Positions 39,001-49,893 of a DNA stretch of 64,000 nucleotides are shown here, one piece after another. The translations under genes and the position numbers were made by a program. The DNA is taken from contig NC_033565.1 of assembly GCF_001680005.1 (NCBI RefSeq), positions 539,501 through 603,500 on the forward strand, in the 5' to 3' direction. The notes under the pieces were generated by a model. The model was not told the origin of the DNA and did no database searches. It worked only from the letters and a program-made list of their open reading frames with translations. The first letter of the stretch is position 1. The number at the start of each line of letters is the position of its first letter. The DNA is from Plasmodium coatneyi. Lineage: Eukaryota > Apicomplexa > Aconoidasida > Haemosporida > Plasmodiidae.

Positions 39001-40469
39001 AAATCTTTCAAACTGTACAAACTATACTTGATGTTGTTCTTAATCGAGTTGCTAAAGAGAAGTGGGTCTTGGCTAACAACCCCTATTTTGGATCTCCACC
39101 ATTTGAGGTTTATGTCTTTCAAATTATGCGAATCGTTAATAATGATATCTCCCTCAGTTGGGTCATACAATCTTTCTATTAACTTCAGGATGGTTGACTT
39201 TCCGCAACCTGACTCTCCAACAAATGCATATGTTTTTCCTTCCGTCAGGGTAAAATTAAGATCCTTGTAAATTTCTACATCCTTTCTAGTATCATAATGA
39301 AAACGTACATTCTTGAATTGGATTTTTTTAATGTCCTTTAATTTCTTTCCATCATTGTTATTTTCAACGAGAGGCTTTCTATTAATAATTTCGTACAGAC
39401 TGTTCGTAGCTTCCAACGATTTCATATATTCCGTTATGTTTGGCAAAACGATGGTCAGCATAAACATACTGATGAGTACTCCCAACAGGATGGAGATGAC
39501 TGAGCCTCCATGGAAGTCATTGCTAGGTTGGTCGTTGCTCAAATCGGAAATGATAATTCTCGTTCCGTACCAAAAACCAAAAGCGTAAGATGCTAAAATG
39601 AGCCCATTAATCATACCAATGTGTAAAGACTCCATTAAATTTGCCTTCAACATGTACTTACTGTACAGCTTCTCTGAAAGGTTAAATTTTTTCAATATAG
39701 TATTCTCACCACAATAACTCACAACTGTTCGAATGCCAACTAATGCTTCTTCGATGATGGACATGGTGTTGTTATTATACAGGAGAGACGTTTTCTTATT
39801 AACCTTCGCCTTCTTATTGCAAATAACACCGCAGATATATATCAGGGGGAATACACACGTTACGCAGAGAGTCAGTCTGGCGTTCTTAAAAAGGGACCAA
39901 AAATATAGACCTAAGAATGCACTTGCGTACGTAAATATGGTAATAAACTTCGTCCCTATCCCTGCATTCACTTGTTCTAAGTAAAAGTCCAAGTCCGATG
40001 TCAATTTTGAGCCGGGGTTATTATCATGAAATTGACCATCCTGATAAAATACACTTTTCAAAAATTCTATCTTCAGCGTCTTCAAAATTTTGGTCGTTAC
40101 GATATCCATGCAGAAGCTCGAAATGAAGGACAGAACAAACTGGAAAATACCAATCAGCACGAGGGAAAATATAATATCATTTACATTTTCTCCTAAGTTC
40201 ATATTCTTCATAATGACCCCAAAAACTGACACGAAGAAGGGCAAGGAGCCCCCTGATATAGTGGCGCACACGAAGGATACGCCTAACAGCTTCCTATGAC
40301 TTGGCGGCAAACATTTGAACGGTAGAAAGAAGGGAATTTTCTGGGTCTTTATCTTCTTATACAATTCGAAGGTACCCTTCTTGTTCAATTCCTTTTCCAC
40401 TTCATCTTTAATACTCAGGTTTTTACTCCGGCTACTATCGTCTATTGATTGCCTTTGATCCTTTTTCAT
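36075..40469 (-). CDS. MDR1: Multidrug resistance protein 1, ABC transporter, single exon, 1464 aa
   Basis: This is a full ABC-B exporter: two halves, each with about six membrane helices and a nucleotide-binding domain. The first half has Walker A GESGCGKST, signature KLSGGQKQR and Walker B ILILDEATSS. The second has GETGSGKST, SLSGGQKQR and ILLLDEATSS. A polar Asn/Asp/Lys-rich linker joins the halves, and each nucleotide domain has an Asn/Asp/Glu-rich insertion typical of Plasmodium. In P. falciparum the protein lies in the digestive vacuole membrane and moves drugs and solutes inward. The length is 1464 residues, as in P. vivax MDR1. By codon position, residue 976 is Tyr (37542-37544) and residue 1076 is Leu (37242-37244). 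The frame is intact with no intron. The promoter faces the variant-antigen island. Confidence 0.98.
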   Translation of the reverse strand: MKKDQRQSIDDSSRSKNLSIKDEVEKELNKKGTFELYKKIKTQKIPFFLPFKCLPPSHRKLLGVSFVCATISGGSLPFFVSVFGVIMKNMNLGENVNDIIFSLVLIGIFQFVLSFISSFCMDIVTTKILKTLKIEFLKSVFYQDGQFHDNNPGSKLTSDLDFYLEQVNAGIGTKFITIFTYASAFLGLYFWSLFKNARLTLCVTCVFPLIYICGVICNKKAKVNKKTSLLYNNNTMSIIEEALVGIRTVVSYCGENTILKKFNLSEKLYSKYMLKANLMESLHIGMINGLILASYAFGFWYGTRIIISDLSNDQPSNDFHGGSVISILLGVLISMFMLTIVLPNITEYMKSLEATNSLYEIINRKPLVENNNDGKKLKDIKKIQFKNVRFHYDTRKDVEIYKDLNFTLTEGKTYAFVGESGCGKSTILKLIERLYDPTEGDIIINDSHNLKDINLKWWRSKIGVVSQDPLLFSNSIKNNIKYSLYSLKDLEYLSDQLDEDGFASQNGAKKRNSCKAQCAGDLNDMMKTTDSTELLQVSKNYDTIEDSEVVSVSKKVLIHDFVSALPDKYETLVGSNASKLSGGQKQRISIARAIIRNPKILILDEATSSLDNKSEYLVQKTINNLKGNENRITIIIAHRLSTIRYANTIFVLSNREGGNSSTVDVDIIGEDPTKDNKESNKKNAKKGDKNQNDKMSNAGSYIIEQGTHDSLMKNKNGIYYTMINNQKVSSKSSGNNDNDKDSDMKSSVYKDSERGYDPDEMNGNGKNGDESASGKKSNKMNDANTGNKNAGGRFAFLRNLFKRKPKAPNNLRMVYREIFSYKKDVVIIALSIIVAGGLYPMFALLYAKYVSTLFDFANLEANSNKYSLYILGIAIAMFISETLKNYYNNVIGEKVEKTMKHRLFENILYQEISFFDQDKHAPGLLSSHINRDVHLLKTGLVNNIVIFTHFIVLFLVSMVMSFYFCPIVAAVLTGTYFIFMRVFAIRARLSANKDVEKKRVNQPGTIFVYNSDDEIFKDPSFLIQEAFYNMNTVIIYGLEDYFCTLIEKSIDYSNKGQKRKTLVNSMLWGFSQSAQLFINSFAYWFGSFLISRGTIEVDDFMKSLFTFLFTGSYAGKLMSLKGDSENAKLSFEKYYPLIMRKSNIDVRDNGGIRIKNSNDINGKIEIMDVNFRYMSRPNVPIYKDLTFSCDSKKTTAIVGETGSGKSTVMSLLMRFYDLKNDHHIVFKNDHTGEMMNEQNEQGDEEQNVGMKNVNEFSSSKEHLDGQNGAVFKNSGKILLDGVDICDYNLKDLRNLFSIVSQEPILFNMSIYENIKFGKEDATREDVKRACKFAAIDEFIESLPNQYDTNVGPYGKSLSGGQKQRIAIARALLREPKILLLDEATSSLDSNSEKLIEKTIVDIKDKADRTIITIAHRIASIKRSDKIVVFNNPDRTGSFVQAQGTHEELLSIQDGIYKKYVKLAK

Positions 40470-43400
40470 TTTCGATGGTTAGCACAGCGGGTGGAGAGGC
40501 ATAAACGCACTAACGGGCGGACGAGATACAAAACAAGCGGTGCCACAATTATAACGGTACGCTGTCAGGGAGCTGGCTCGTAAGAAATTATCACACGTGC
40601 GGCACGTTTTTCATGCGAATACACGATACACACAGCGACGTGCGGGAGAGGGACTTACAAGAATGCACAGTCCGTGTGCACATATCACATTTATAGCATC
40701 GGGACGGCTACGGAACAATGTCCCCGAAATTGTCAAACGGAGAGGAGTTACGGGAAAGGGAGAGAGGGCGGAACAAAAAGGCACAGGACGTACGTCACGG
40801 AGCCCGACGTAAAAGCGTTCTGTTCACAATGCATAAGTGTACACAACGCATCTCACGTGCACTTCGTGCGATACAACACTAGCCAGCTAAATCCATATAC
40901 ACACAAAAATGCGATATGAACAGGCACAAAAAACAATTAAGCTATTCGGATAAAGAAGTAGAACATATAAAAGCTCTACATGTGATCATTGGAAAAAAGA
41001 AAAAAAAAAAAAACTTACAATATAAAATTTTTTATCGATGCAATGTCGTAAACATTTGTACCTAACTGTTTCATCAAAGTGGTATCATTCAAAAACGACG
41101 GCTGCCTATCATTCATAACTTTTATTTTAACAAAATAAATGTTTATCGAAAATAAAATTACCGCTGCATAATAATATATTCATAAAAGGCAAGTACAAAA
41201 ATGACAAAAATGGAAAAATGTATTAAAGAAAAATAAAAAAGATAAAAGGAAAAAACAAAGAATACATATATGCATAATTTATACTAATTAAAAAACATTT
41301 TTTTCGTATATATTTTTTCGCGGCTTCAAAATATGCATTCTCAAAAAAAATTTACTTAAGTATAAAAAAACATCAGGATTAAAAAAAACAAGTACAGCAT
41401 TTTTTTTTTTTTTATAGGGAGTTGGAGCATTTAAAATTAGCAGGTTTTTTTTTTCTTTCTCTTCTTGTTATCTAGATCTATCTTTGCGTATTTGTCAATT
41501 GCATTTACTATTGTTTGCCGTTTTTGCGTTTTTCCTACTTGTATATGCACGTATGTATATAGCATTATACATATATGTATATACATGTAATACCTTTTTT
41601 TTTACTTGTTCATTTCTGCACTATTTTTTTTCTTCGTACATGTATACTATTGCCAATTTTTGTACAACCTTTTCAAACAATTCAATGTGCTTATTTTGAT
41701 GCGTCCTATAAACCCCCTGCATATATTTTTGCTAAACGGTATAAGGAGATTCTATAAAAATGATCACGCAAATTTTTTTTTTTTTAAACCGTTATGAATT
41801 TGTTTAGTATTTTTTTTTTGCCGCTGCGCATTGTTGAAGAAGGCCCACTTATAACATAGGAAAGTTATGGCAGTATAGAATCCTTGAACAAAACGGGGCT
41901 CCTTCCCCTTCCGATGCCCGCGATGGGGTAAGCCCAATGCGATTTTCACTCTACTGAACTATATTATACTGAACTGTACTGTGCCGAACTGAACGCATAT
42001 GACACGTATTGCCTGCCACGCCACATGCACTCGGAAGTGCTGAATACCTAGTTATGTACAACTTTACGCATATAATTTTTGAGGCGCCCCCCCCCCAAAA
42101 AAAAAAAAAAAAGTAACACAACGCCTATCATCGATAGATAAGTCGGGAAGTGCATATATGGATATATTAAATATGCGCACTATTATGTACCCTTAACCCC
42201 TTCAACCTGGTAGAAAAATTTTGAGAATATTTTGAAGCCACGTCTCGATGGCGAACGAAAAATGCAACCATATTAAATGCGCTTACCAATCCAGTGCATG
42301 TAAAAAGCGATTGATTTGTGGCACCACTAAATAAATTGCGCGCCATCCGCTGGTGCTATTATCCAGTTCGCCCATGTCCACCCGGTGCGGCGACAAAAGA
42401 ACGAACTAGAAATGCCCATAGGAAAACAACCCCAAGTTATAGTGGATGCGCAAGCACCTACATATTATATATGTAATATATATATGTATATATGTTGTGA
42501 AGGCGTTCCATACGGATGTGGATATGCACAGATAACGCACGCCACTAATCCATGCACAATTGCATTTAGCCATGCACGCAGTTTTTATGGGGACTACTGA
42601 CCCTATGCAATTTCTTCCGTTACTAAAATGAGCCATTCTCATGTTAATTTTTTTTTCGCACATGGGGCATTAAAATAATCCACTGTAGGCATACGTTTCG
42701 ATTAAAAAAAAAAAAAGGAGGAGGATGCATGGTGGAAATGTGCAGGTGAATAGCCTGCCTGTTGAGCACACCGCGGACAGGAAGCTACGCCTTAAGTTTT
42801 ACACGTTTTATTAAATGAGTCACAGGGGCTCCATCTAGCCATTTCTTCAACTTCTTCCATACTGTTCGACTTTTCGCACTTTTATATTTTTTTCTTTTCT
42901 TTTTTTTTTTCCCCCCCTTTTTTTTCTTCTTCCTTTCTTTCTCTTTTTTCCTTTTTTTTTTTTTTTTTTTTTTTTTTTCTTAATTTTTTTCTTCCCCACT
43001 GAAGCGTTTTCCAATTTTTCAACCGCTTTACCACCCCACACCCGCATCGGGCAATGGTCATAGTAAATTTTACAGCTCATTAAAGAGGGAGGGAGCCTAT
43101 CAAAAGTGGGGTAGCGACGAAATTTGCGTGGGCCGCGCAGGGTAAATTCCGTAATATAGAGGTTCGTTAATTATATTCGCGTGTGCAAGTGACCCATGTA
43201 CGCCCCTTTGCATTTTTTTCTTTTTTTCTTTTTTGTTTCTTATGAAAGAAATGCTCATTCTAAATAATATATCATTTAGGTAAAAAAAGTAGTGTGCATG
43301 ATTAATGTAAAGTAGATATACAGAACTTCTTTGAATTGAGAAGGGAGCAGTATGATGAGTGTGTTGCTTGTTAACAAGAAAAAAAGAATTAATCATGGAA

Positions 43401-43866
43401 TTTTGACTTTTTAGATTTTTAAATTTTTGTACGATTCTATACACACATATATAAGTATTAAGGAAATAACATGAAACATGAACAGAATAAAGTAATGGGC
43501 AGATCAAGTACTTATAATTGAAACCTTGACACCTTCTATTATATATTAGTAATATAATGGAAATGCTTAAAGTGAGTGTTAATTTGGGACGACGTGAGTT
43601 CACGGTAGTATAAAATAGCACTCTACTTAAAATTAAACGGTATATAAGCAGCTTCATTGCATGATAAGGATGTTATAAGTGTGTAAATGATAATGTATAT
43701 ACATATGTGTAAGAATTTACATTAAACATTAATAAAGAATACACATATGGAATAATTGAGCCGCACAGTAGTAGTAAAGTGCGTAAGGAAGGAAACATTC
43801 CCTTTCTAGATGTTCCATATACGATGTGTCACATTCCACACACAAATGTGTGTCACATGCGATGTT
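40470..43866. other. Region between MDR1 start and the KIR island
   Basis: This stretch holds the MDR1 5' flank and the 3' flank of KIR-A. It is A/T-rich with many T and A runs, including an impure T/C block at 42888-42990. A 185-codon minus-strand frame at 43100-43657 has low-complexity composition, and I do not support it. The change from conserved core to variant-gene DNA occurs somewhere in this interval. Confidence 0.5.
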
Positions 43867-46740
43867 TTACATGTTTTGATAAGCAATATTCTTTCTTTTC
43901 CTTTGTTGCGCACGCTCTGTTTCTCTTGCATACCTTGTTGCATACGGGATAGAATATTCTGTGCCATCTATTATTGAACCTTGTGTGGAATATTCTGTTG
44001 AGACTAATGTTGAATTGTTTTCTGTTGAAGTGTCCCCTGCGTATGTGTCAAAATTATGCCTCTTGGATTTTTCTCTTTTTCTATTTCTACTACGGCTATT
44101 GATTCCAAAGTAGTTACTTATTCCAGAAGGTAGGAGATTATACTAAGAAACATTGTAAGGGAGGTGGGGGAAGAAAATGTGTCTAAGGAGGGAAGGAAGG
44201 AACCTTGTCCTAAAGAAGGAAGAGTCTAAGGAAGCAGGATGGAAAGGAGGGTCTATGGAGGAGGAAAGAAAGGGGTCTAAGGAAGAAAGAGAATGAAATG
44301 CCTAGGAAGGTTTAAGGAAGGTTGTTCGGGGTGGTAGGTGGAAAGAAGATTGTTAGGTGGTTGGGTGGTAGGTGGAAAGAAGATTGTTAGGTGGTTGGGT
44401 GGTAGGTGGAAGGAAGGTTGTTAGGTGGTTGGTGGTAGGTGGAAAGAAGATTGTTAGGTGGTTGGGTGGTAGGTGGAAAGAAGATTGTTAGGTGGTTGGG
44501 TGGTAGGTGGAAGGAAGGTTGTTAGGTGGTTGGTGGTAGGTGGAAAGAAGATTGTTAGGTGGTTGGGTGGTAGGTGGAAGGAAGGTTGTTAGGTGGTTGG
44601 TGGTAGGTGGGTTGTTAGGTGGTGTGGTGGTAGGTGGGTTGTTAGGTGGTGTGGTGGTAGGTGGGTTGTTAGGTGGTGTGGTGGTAGGTGGGTTGTTAGG
44701 TGGTGTGGTGGTAGGTGGGTTGTTAGGTGGTGTGGTGGTAGGTGGGTTGTTAGGTGGTGTGGTGGTAGGTGGGTTGTTAGGTGGTGTGGTGGTAGGTGGG
44801 TTGTTAGGTGGTGTGGTGGTAGGTGGGTTGTTAGGTGGTGTGGTGGTAGGTGGGTTGTTAGGTGGTGTGGTGGTAGGTGGGTTGTTAGGTGGTGTGGTGG
44901 TAGGTGGGTTGTTAGGTAGTTGATGGTAGGGTGGACGGAAGGTTGTTATGGTGGTGAAATGAAGGGTCCAAGGAGGAATGTTTGTTACGTATATGTATAG
45001 TGCACATATATATAGTCCACAGTGTAAAGTTTATTCTCTCGCTATATATATATATATTGTTGTTTTATATATTTGTATTGTTGTTCTATATATATAAAAA
45101 GAAGAAAAGAATGGATATTGCTTGTGTATATATATATTAATTATTATTTATTATTAATATTTTCCTAATTGTGATAATAACTGCAATTGTACCTTGTATA
45201 GAAGGAATACGATTGTGGGTAATCCTATTGCGGTGACCAATGAACCAGACACAGCAGTGGCTACTGATTTGTCCTTAGCATGCTGTTGCTGCTGTATCTT
45301 AGCTTCCTGTTGTGCAAGTATTGACTTACACGTTGAATCCAGTAGTTCCTGAGGGTCGTGATTTATATACGTGCTGTTAAATTCTAAGCAGTATTCATAT
45401 ATACTACTGGCCCCGCAGTTATCCTGTACATTCTTGAAAGCTTCAGCAGCTCTCTGCACGCGCTGGCAATATTCGACCCTATCAGGTGTATTACTATCTT
45501 CTACCTTCCCCTTTATAGCGTCATAATCATGGTAATAGTCGAATACTACTTTTCCATTCTTGAAGAGGCTCCAGCTAATTTCCTTATTATATTTAAGAGG
45601 ACACATACCTTCCACATTACCCATATACAGTGCAGAAAAAATTTTATTCATGAATGAATGGAATGAACTATTCTTCATGGTGTCCGGTAACATGTCCCCT
45701 AGCCAGAAATAAAAGAATTTACAACGATCATCCTTATTGGATAAATTGCTTATTGTCATTTTAGGTGCATAAGAATAGGCTCCTAGAATTGGATCTACTT
45801 TATCCTCATCATCTGTCAGCATTTCCAAAATCTCCCTTCTCCTTGTGTCTGCGTGTGCCTCCGTGCAGGAGTAAGGAGCCATATTCAGCTTATTATAGAT
45901 TTTTTCTGAAGGTAATCCTTCTGAACTTGACATTCGGCTATCTGTCATTGATGCAAGGCATGATGTGCTTACTTTGTTACATGTAAATTCTATTTTTTCC
46001 CCACCCTCTTTATTTTTTTCATATTTTGTTTTGAATTTTTTACAATAAGTGGTGTGCTGATCCTTATTGTTGCAATTTTCCCACATATTATGATAGGCTG
46101 TAACAGTGTCACTTAAGTAAGTGCAGTAATCTGCATCACAAGATCTTCTGTTGCCGTCTTCTTCCCGAAGTTGCTTTTCCAGATCTCCATAATTCAGGTG
46201 GTAGGTATATACTTTTTCCCTCTCCTTGAAGGTGTCCTTGTTAATATTATCCGTGTATATAATACAACAACCATCCTCCATGGAGCCGCTCTTAAGGGCA
46301 TCATAAATTTTATGCATATAATCTGAGAATGTACTTTTGACCCCAAAGTCATTGATTAATGCATCTCCTATCCAATAATACAAAACATTACAATAGTCAT
46401 TATTTGGTGAATTTTCCCTTTCCTTGGCTGATGCATAAGAGTATGCATTCAAAATAGCTCCCACACGCTCGTCCACATACTTTTCCGTACCTATTGCTCC
46501 CTTTATTTGTCCGACACGGTCATCCCTACCATTATCATTTTTTGGAGCATTCGTCAATTCTGAATATATTTTTCCGTAAGGTAAACTATCCCAATGGGAC
46601 CCCTATAGGTGTAGTGAGCGGCGGAAAATATGTACAAACGGGATTTATACATATGCTGCCAGTAAACTGTCGTGTATATGGTATTCATATTTTCATGTTG
46701 AATAGTAACTCACCTGCAGTGGTATTGCTTCCGGTCTCAT
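43867..46740 (-). CDS. KIR: KIR-A: two-domain KIR variant antigen, 3 exons, 570 aa
   Basis: Minus-strand exons are 46714-46740 (MRPEAIPLQ), 45193-46602 and 43867-44142, all in phase 0. Exon 2 encodes two successive KIR ectodomains without an intron between them. Domain 1 runs from LPYGKIYSEL, with VLYYWIGD. Domain 2 runs from LPSEKIYNKL, with KFFYFWLGD. Both have the family Cys pattern and the K/R-x-F...YDYYHDY-like motif. A hydrophobic helix (SLVTAIGLPTIVFLLYK) closes the exon. The last exon is a basic, Ser/Thr/Tyr-rich cytoplasmic tail ending RKRKNIAYQNM. No N-terminal signal peptide is present, as usual for KIRs. KIR proteins are interspersed variant proteins of P. knowlesi, presumably exported to the infected red cell. 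The stalk before the helix is Gln-rich and not obviously host-like. The 1050-base last intron holds a large minisatellite. Confidence 0.9.
44316..44604. repeat. 34-base tandem repeat array in KIR-A intron
   Basis: Units of about 34 bases (GGTGGAAAGAAGATTGTTAG, then GTGGTTGGGTGGTA) alternate with a variant in which AAAGAAGATT becomes AAGGAAGGTT. About eight copies are present. It leads directly into the 27-base array. The plus strand is G-rich and T-rich; the KIR-A transcript would carry the C/A-rich complement. Confidence 0.85.
44605..44920. repeat. 27-base minisatellite, 11 near-perfect copies, in KIR-A intron
   Basis: The unit GTTGTTAGGTGGTGTGGTGG followed by TAGGTGG repeats eleven times with no visible differences. 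It lies in the last intron of KIR-A. Long frames through it (up to 127 codons of repeated Gly, Val and Leu on the plus strand) are by-products of the repeat, because 27 is a multiple of three. The closely spaced GG pairs on the plus strand could form G-quadruplexes. Confidence 0.93.
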
Positions 46741-47579
46741 TATCCGCATACACACTTCTTTATACAGTAAATTTAAGTCAGAAATTGTTTCCCCTTATAC
46801 GTGATCACATTCAAAATTAAGGGTGGCGTAAAAATTCCGTTTGCTCGGTAATTATAAATAGCGAGCACATACCAAACTTCTATCGTTCCCTTTATATACA
46901 TTGTTTAATTTTCAAGTGATAGTGCACATATACATGTGCTCAATCATAATGTGCATAATTAAGGTATAAATGTAGGAAGGAAATGAGGAAAAAGAGTAAC
47001 ACAATAAGAAAGAAGACCTCAATTCTCCATACAATTCCTATTCTATCAATGTACTACATTACTGGATGGTAATCAATTACCACAGAAACTTGTACTCTCA
47101 TGTAAATGCTCACATTATTATGTATATAGGGGACGATTGGCGCAATTCCTCCTCCCTAATTAAAAATTTCAATATATATACTCCTAATTTCTGCACTACT
47201 GTCATTTATGTGTACTATTAAAAATTTATTAACAAAGTACTGTAGAGTTCACATGGACATAATATTACTCTCCCTCCCTTCCTCTCACGAAAATGTGCAC
47301 AAATTCATTCTTACTCCATGGATAGTGTGTCGAACTATAAAATAAATGCAAAAAAATTATAATGTTGGATATATGAAATGCTCCATATGTTTAAGGAAAT
47401 ATATGTGTATGACCACAATAATAATACCTTTGCCGTTGCACAACCCACCCACCCCTCTTTCTCCCATTGGTAATGTCTCCAGAATAATATTTTAATCTCT
47501 CCTCTTATCTTTAGCACTTCCTTTATGATAAGTTCACTGTAACTTATTCAAAAATTGAATTTACCTTACATCAGATTTC

Positions 47580-48570
47580 ACGGTCTAGAATTCAGGGTTT
47601 AAGTTTTAGGTGTTAGGATTCAGGGTTTAGGCTTTAGGGTTCGGGGTTTGGGCTTTAGGGTTAAGGAATCAGGGTTTAGGGTTCAGGGATTAGGGTTCAG
47701 TGTTTAGGGATAAGAGTTCAGTGTTTAAGCTTCTGGGTTTAGGGTTATCGGTTTTGGTTAACGGTTTAGGATTAAGGGTTTAGGGTTTGGTTTAGGGTTT
47801 GGTTTAGGGTTTGGTTTAGGTTTAGAATTCAGGATTCACTGTTCAGTGTTTAGGTTTTGGAGGTTCAGATTTATGCTTTCATGGTTCAGGGTTTACGGTT
47901 TCTGGGATGAGGGTTTACCGTTTCGGCGTTCAAGATTTTCAGGGTTCAAAGTTTTGGGTTTATGATCTAGGGCTTAGGGTTTTGGGCTCAGGGCCCAGAC
48001 TTTAGCGTATATATGTGAGGGTTCACTGTTAAGGATTTATGGTTTAGAGATCAGGATCTATGGTTCAGGGTTTACAGATTAGATTTAGGATTTATAGTTT
48101 ACGATTCAGGCTATAGGGTTCACGGTTTAGGGTTTAGTTTTGCGGGTTTACGTTCAGGGATTAGCGTTTAGAGTTTCCGATATAGGGTTTGTGTTTTAAT
48201 TTTTCGTGATTAGGGTTTGTCTTTAGTCATTTGTGACTTATAATTTAGGGTTTGTCTTCTGCGTTTTGTGACTTATAGTTTAGGGCTAAGGATTTACTAT
48301 TCAGGGTTTAGGGTTCCGGGGTTACGATTGATGAAATAGGGTTCAAGATTTAGGGTTCAGGGTTTAGGTTTTAGGTCTTAAGGTTCAGGGTTTAGGGTTT
48401 AGGGTTTGGGGTTTAGGGTTCAGTATTTAGGCTCTAGGGTTAAGGGTTTAGAGTTTAAGTTTCAGGGTTTATGTTTCAAGGTTTAGGGTTTATAGTTTAA
48501 GGTTTAGGTTTTTGTTTTTATGGTTCAGGATTTAGTGTTCAGCATTTAGGATTCGGATGTTTAGGGTTTA
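47580..48570. repeat. Internal telomere-like repeat array, G-rich strand on plus
   Basis: About 1 kb of degenerate GGGTTTA and GGGTTCA heptamers. Short perfect runs (for example 47660-47690 and 48360-48425) are mixed with mutated units. P. knowlesi is known for such repeats inside chromosomes near its variant genes. The degeneracy shows this is not a functional chromosome end. Confidence 0.93.
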
Positions 48571-48995
48571 GAGCCAGAAGAAGGGGGTTATGAGGAATGA
48601 GGTGTTGTTAGGAGTGGTGGAACGAGAACCATTGTTTGGGGTGGAAGGAGAGCGTTTCTAGGGGGGGGTAGGTGATTTTAGGGGTGATGGGTTGAAAGAA
48701 TGTTGGTAGGGGTGGGAAGATAGAGTCCTAGGGGTGGAAGGAAAGGTTTTTAGGGGTGGTGGAAGGAAGGTTGTTGGGGTGGTGGTACGTGGGCTGTTAG
48801 ATGGTTGATGGAAGGAAGGGTTGTTAGGTGGGAGGAAGGGAAGGGGGGTCTAAGGAGGAGGAAGGGAAGGGGGGTCTAAGGAAGGAAAAGAAGGAAAGAA
48901 AGAAGGAACAAGAAGGAAAGAAGGAAAGAAGGAAAGAAGGAAAGAATGAAAAGAAAGAATGAAGGAAAGAAAAGAAAGAAAAGAAAGAAGTAAGG
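48571..48995. repeat. Purine-rich (GGAAG/GAAAG) low-complexity tract
   Basis: This follows the telomere-like array. It begins as a degenerate GGTGGAAGGA/TTGTTAGG repeat, related to the minisatellite in the KIR-A intron, and ends as GAAAGAAGGAAAGAAGG-type runs. Similar purine-rich tracts occur at 44140-44310 and 52260-52320. Confidence 0.8.
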
Positions 48996-49893
48996 TTAGG
49001 AAAGAATGAGGCACATGTAAGCTTAAAAGTACAACATTAGTTGAAAGTGGGGAAAGGAAGTAGCTCACATAATGGAATGTATGTGTACATCACATATAAA
49101 TAGAAATATTCAGGTTGTACATCTTAGGATGGAAAGAAGAAGAAGGGAAAGTGTAGGTAAAAAAAGATGTACTTAAATGTGCACTAAAAGGGAAGGGGGG
49201 TGCTTAGATAATATGATATACACATCTCATGTTTGATTAAGTTATTTGTAGTGTACTCATCTGGAAAAGGATGAGACTTTGGAATTGTAATTATTGAATG
49301 ATCATGAATGGAAGGGGAAGGAATTTGTGTATGCTGCTGCATATTCTTATAAAGAATCATGCAGGATTCAATAATATATAATGAAGGAGAAAGTAGTAAA
49401 GGGGAGGAGGAGGGGAGTAGAGCTCGTTCTTTACTTTTTTTATTTTGTTATCTCCTGTGTGTGTTCATTGACATTTTTACCTTTAAATATGTGCATGATG
49501 ATTTCAATGCATGTGAACTGTGGACTATCATTGTTTGAAATGTTGAACAATGTGTATATAATTCGAAAAAATAAAAATTCAATACCTACACATTTCATAA
49601 TTATCATAAATCAATTAGAACTCTGATATATATTTCCAAACTATATGAACACATAAACACTATCTTTAACATAAATTCCATTATATATTGAGGGTATTCA
49701 TAAACAATGGTAAAAAGGGAATAATACAACCAATTCACATTTCCACCATTTTTAAAAAAAAAATTGTGTATATATACAAAAAGTAGTATATATATGTGTA
49801 CACACACACATGTATATATAATGTTCCGCATGTATCATATAATGGAGGGAATGTGCAGACATATACACGTTTATTTCAATTATATTTTCTTAG

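Larger units (their letters stand above)
46741..49893. other. Shared upstream region of KIR-A and KIR-B with telomere-like array
   Basis: This 3.1-kb region lies between divergently transcribed KIR-A and KIR-B. It contains a telomere-like array (47580-48570) and a purine-rich stretch (48571-48995). The rest is A/T-rich sequence with no coding signal. A possible first exon of KIR-B (49381-49395) also lies here. Confidence 0.7.

Noticed and set aside
42847..43080. Lys/Arg-rich minus-strand frame
   Set aside because: It is the translation of a T/C homopolymer block, not a protein.
43100..43657. 185-codon minus-strand frame
   Set aside because: Composition is that of A/T-rich noncoding DNA (Ile, Leu, Tyr, Lys and Ser from homopolymers), with no export motif or splice partners; it lies in the 3' flank of KIR-A.
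44540..44923. Long plus-strand frames of repeated Gly/Val/Leu or Arg/Trp/Cys
   Set aside because: They are by-products of the 27-base minisatellite inside the KIR-A intron; the unit is divisible by three, so several frames stay open.
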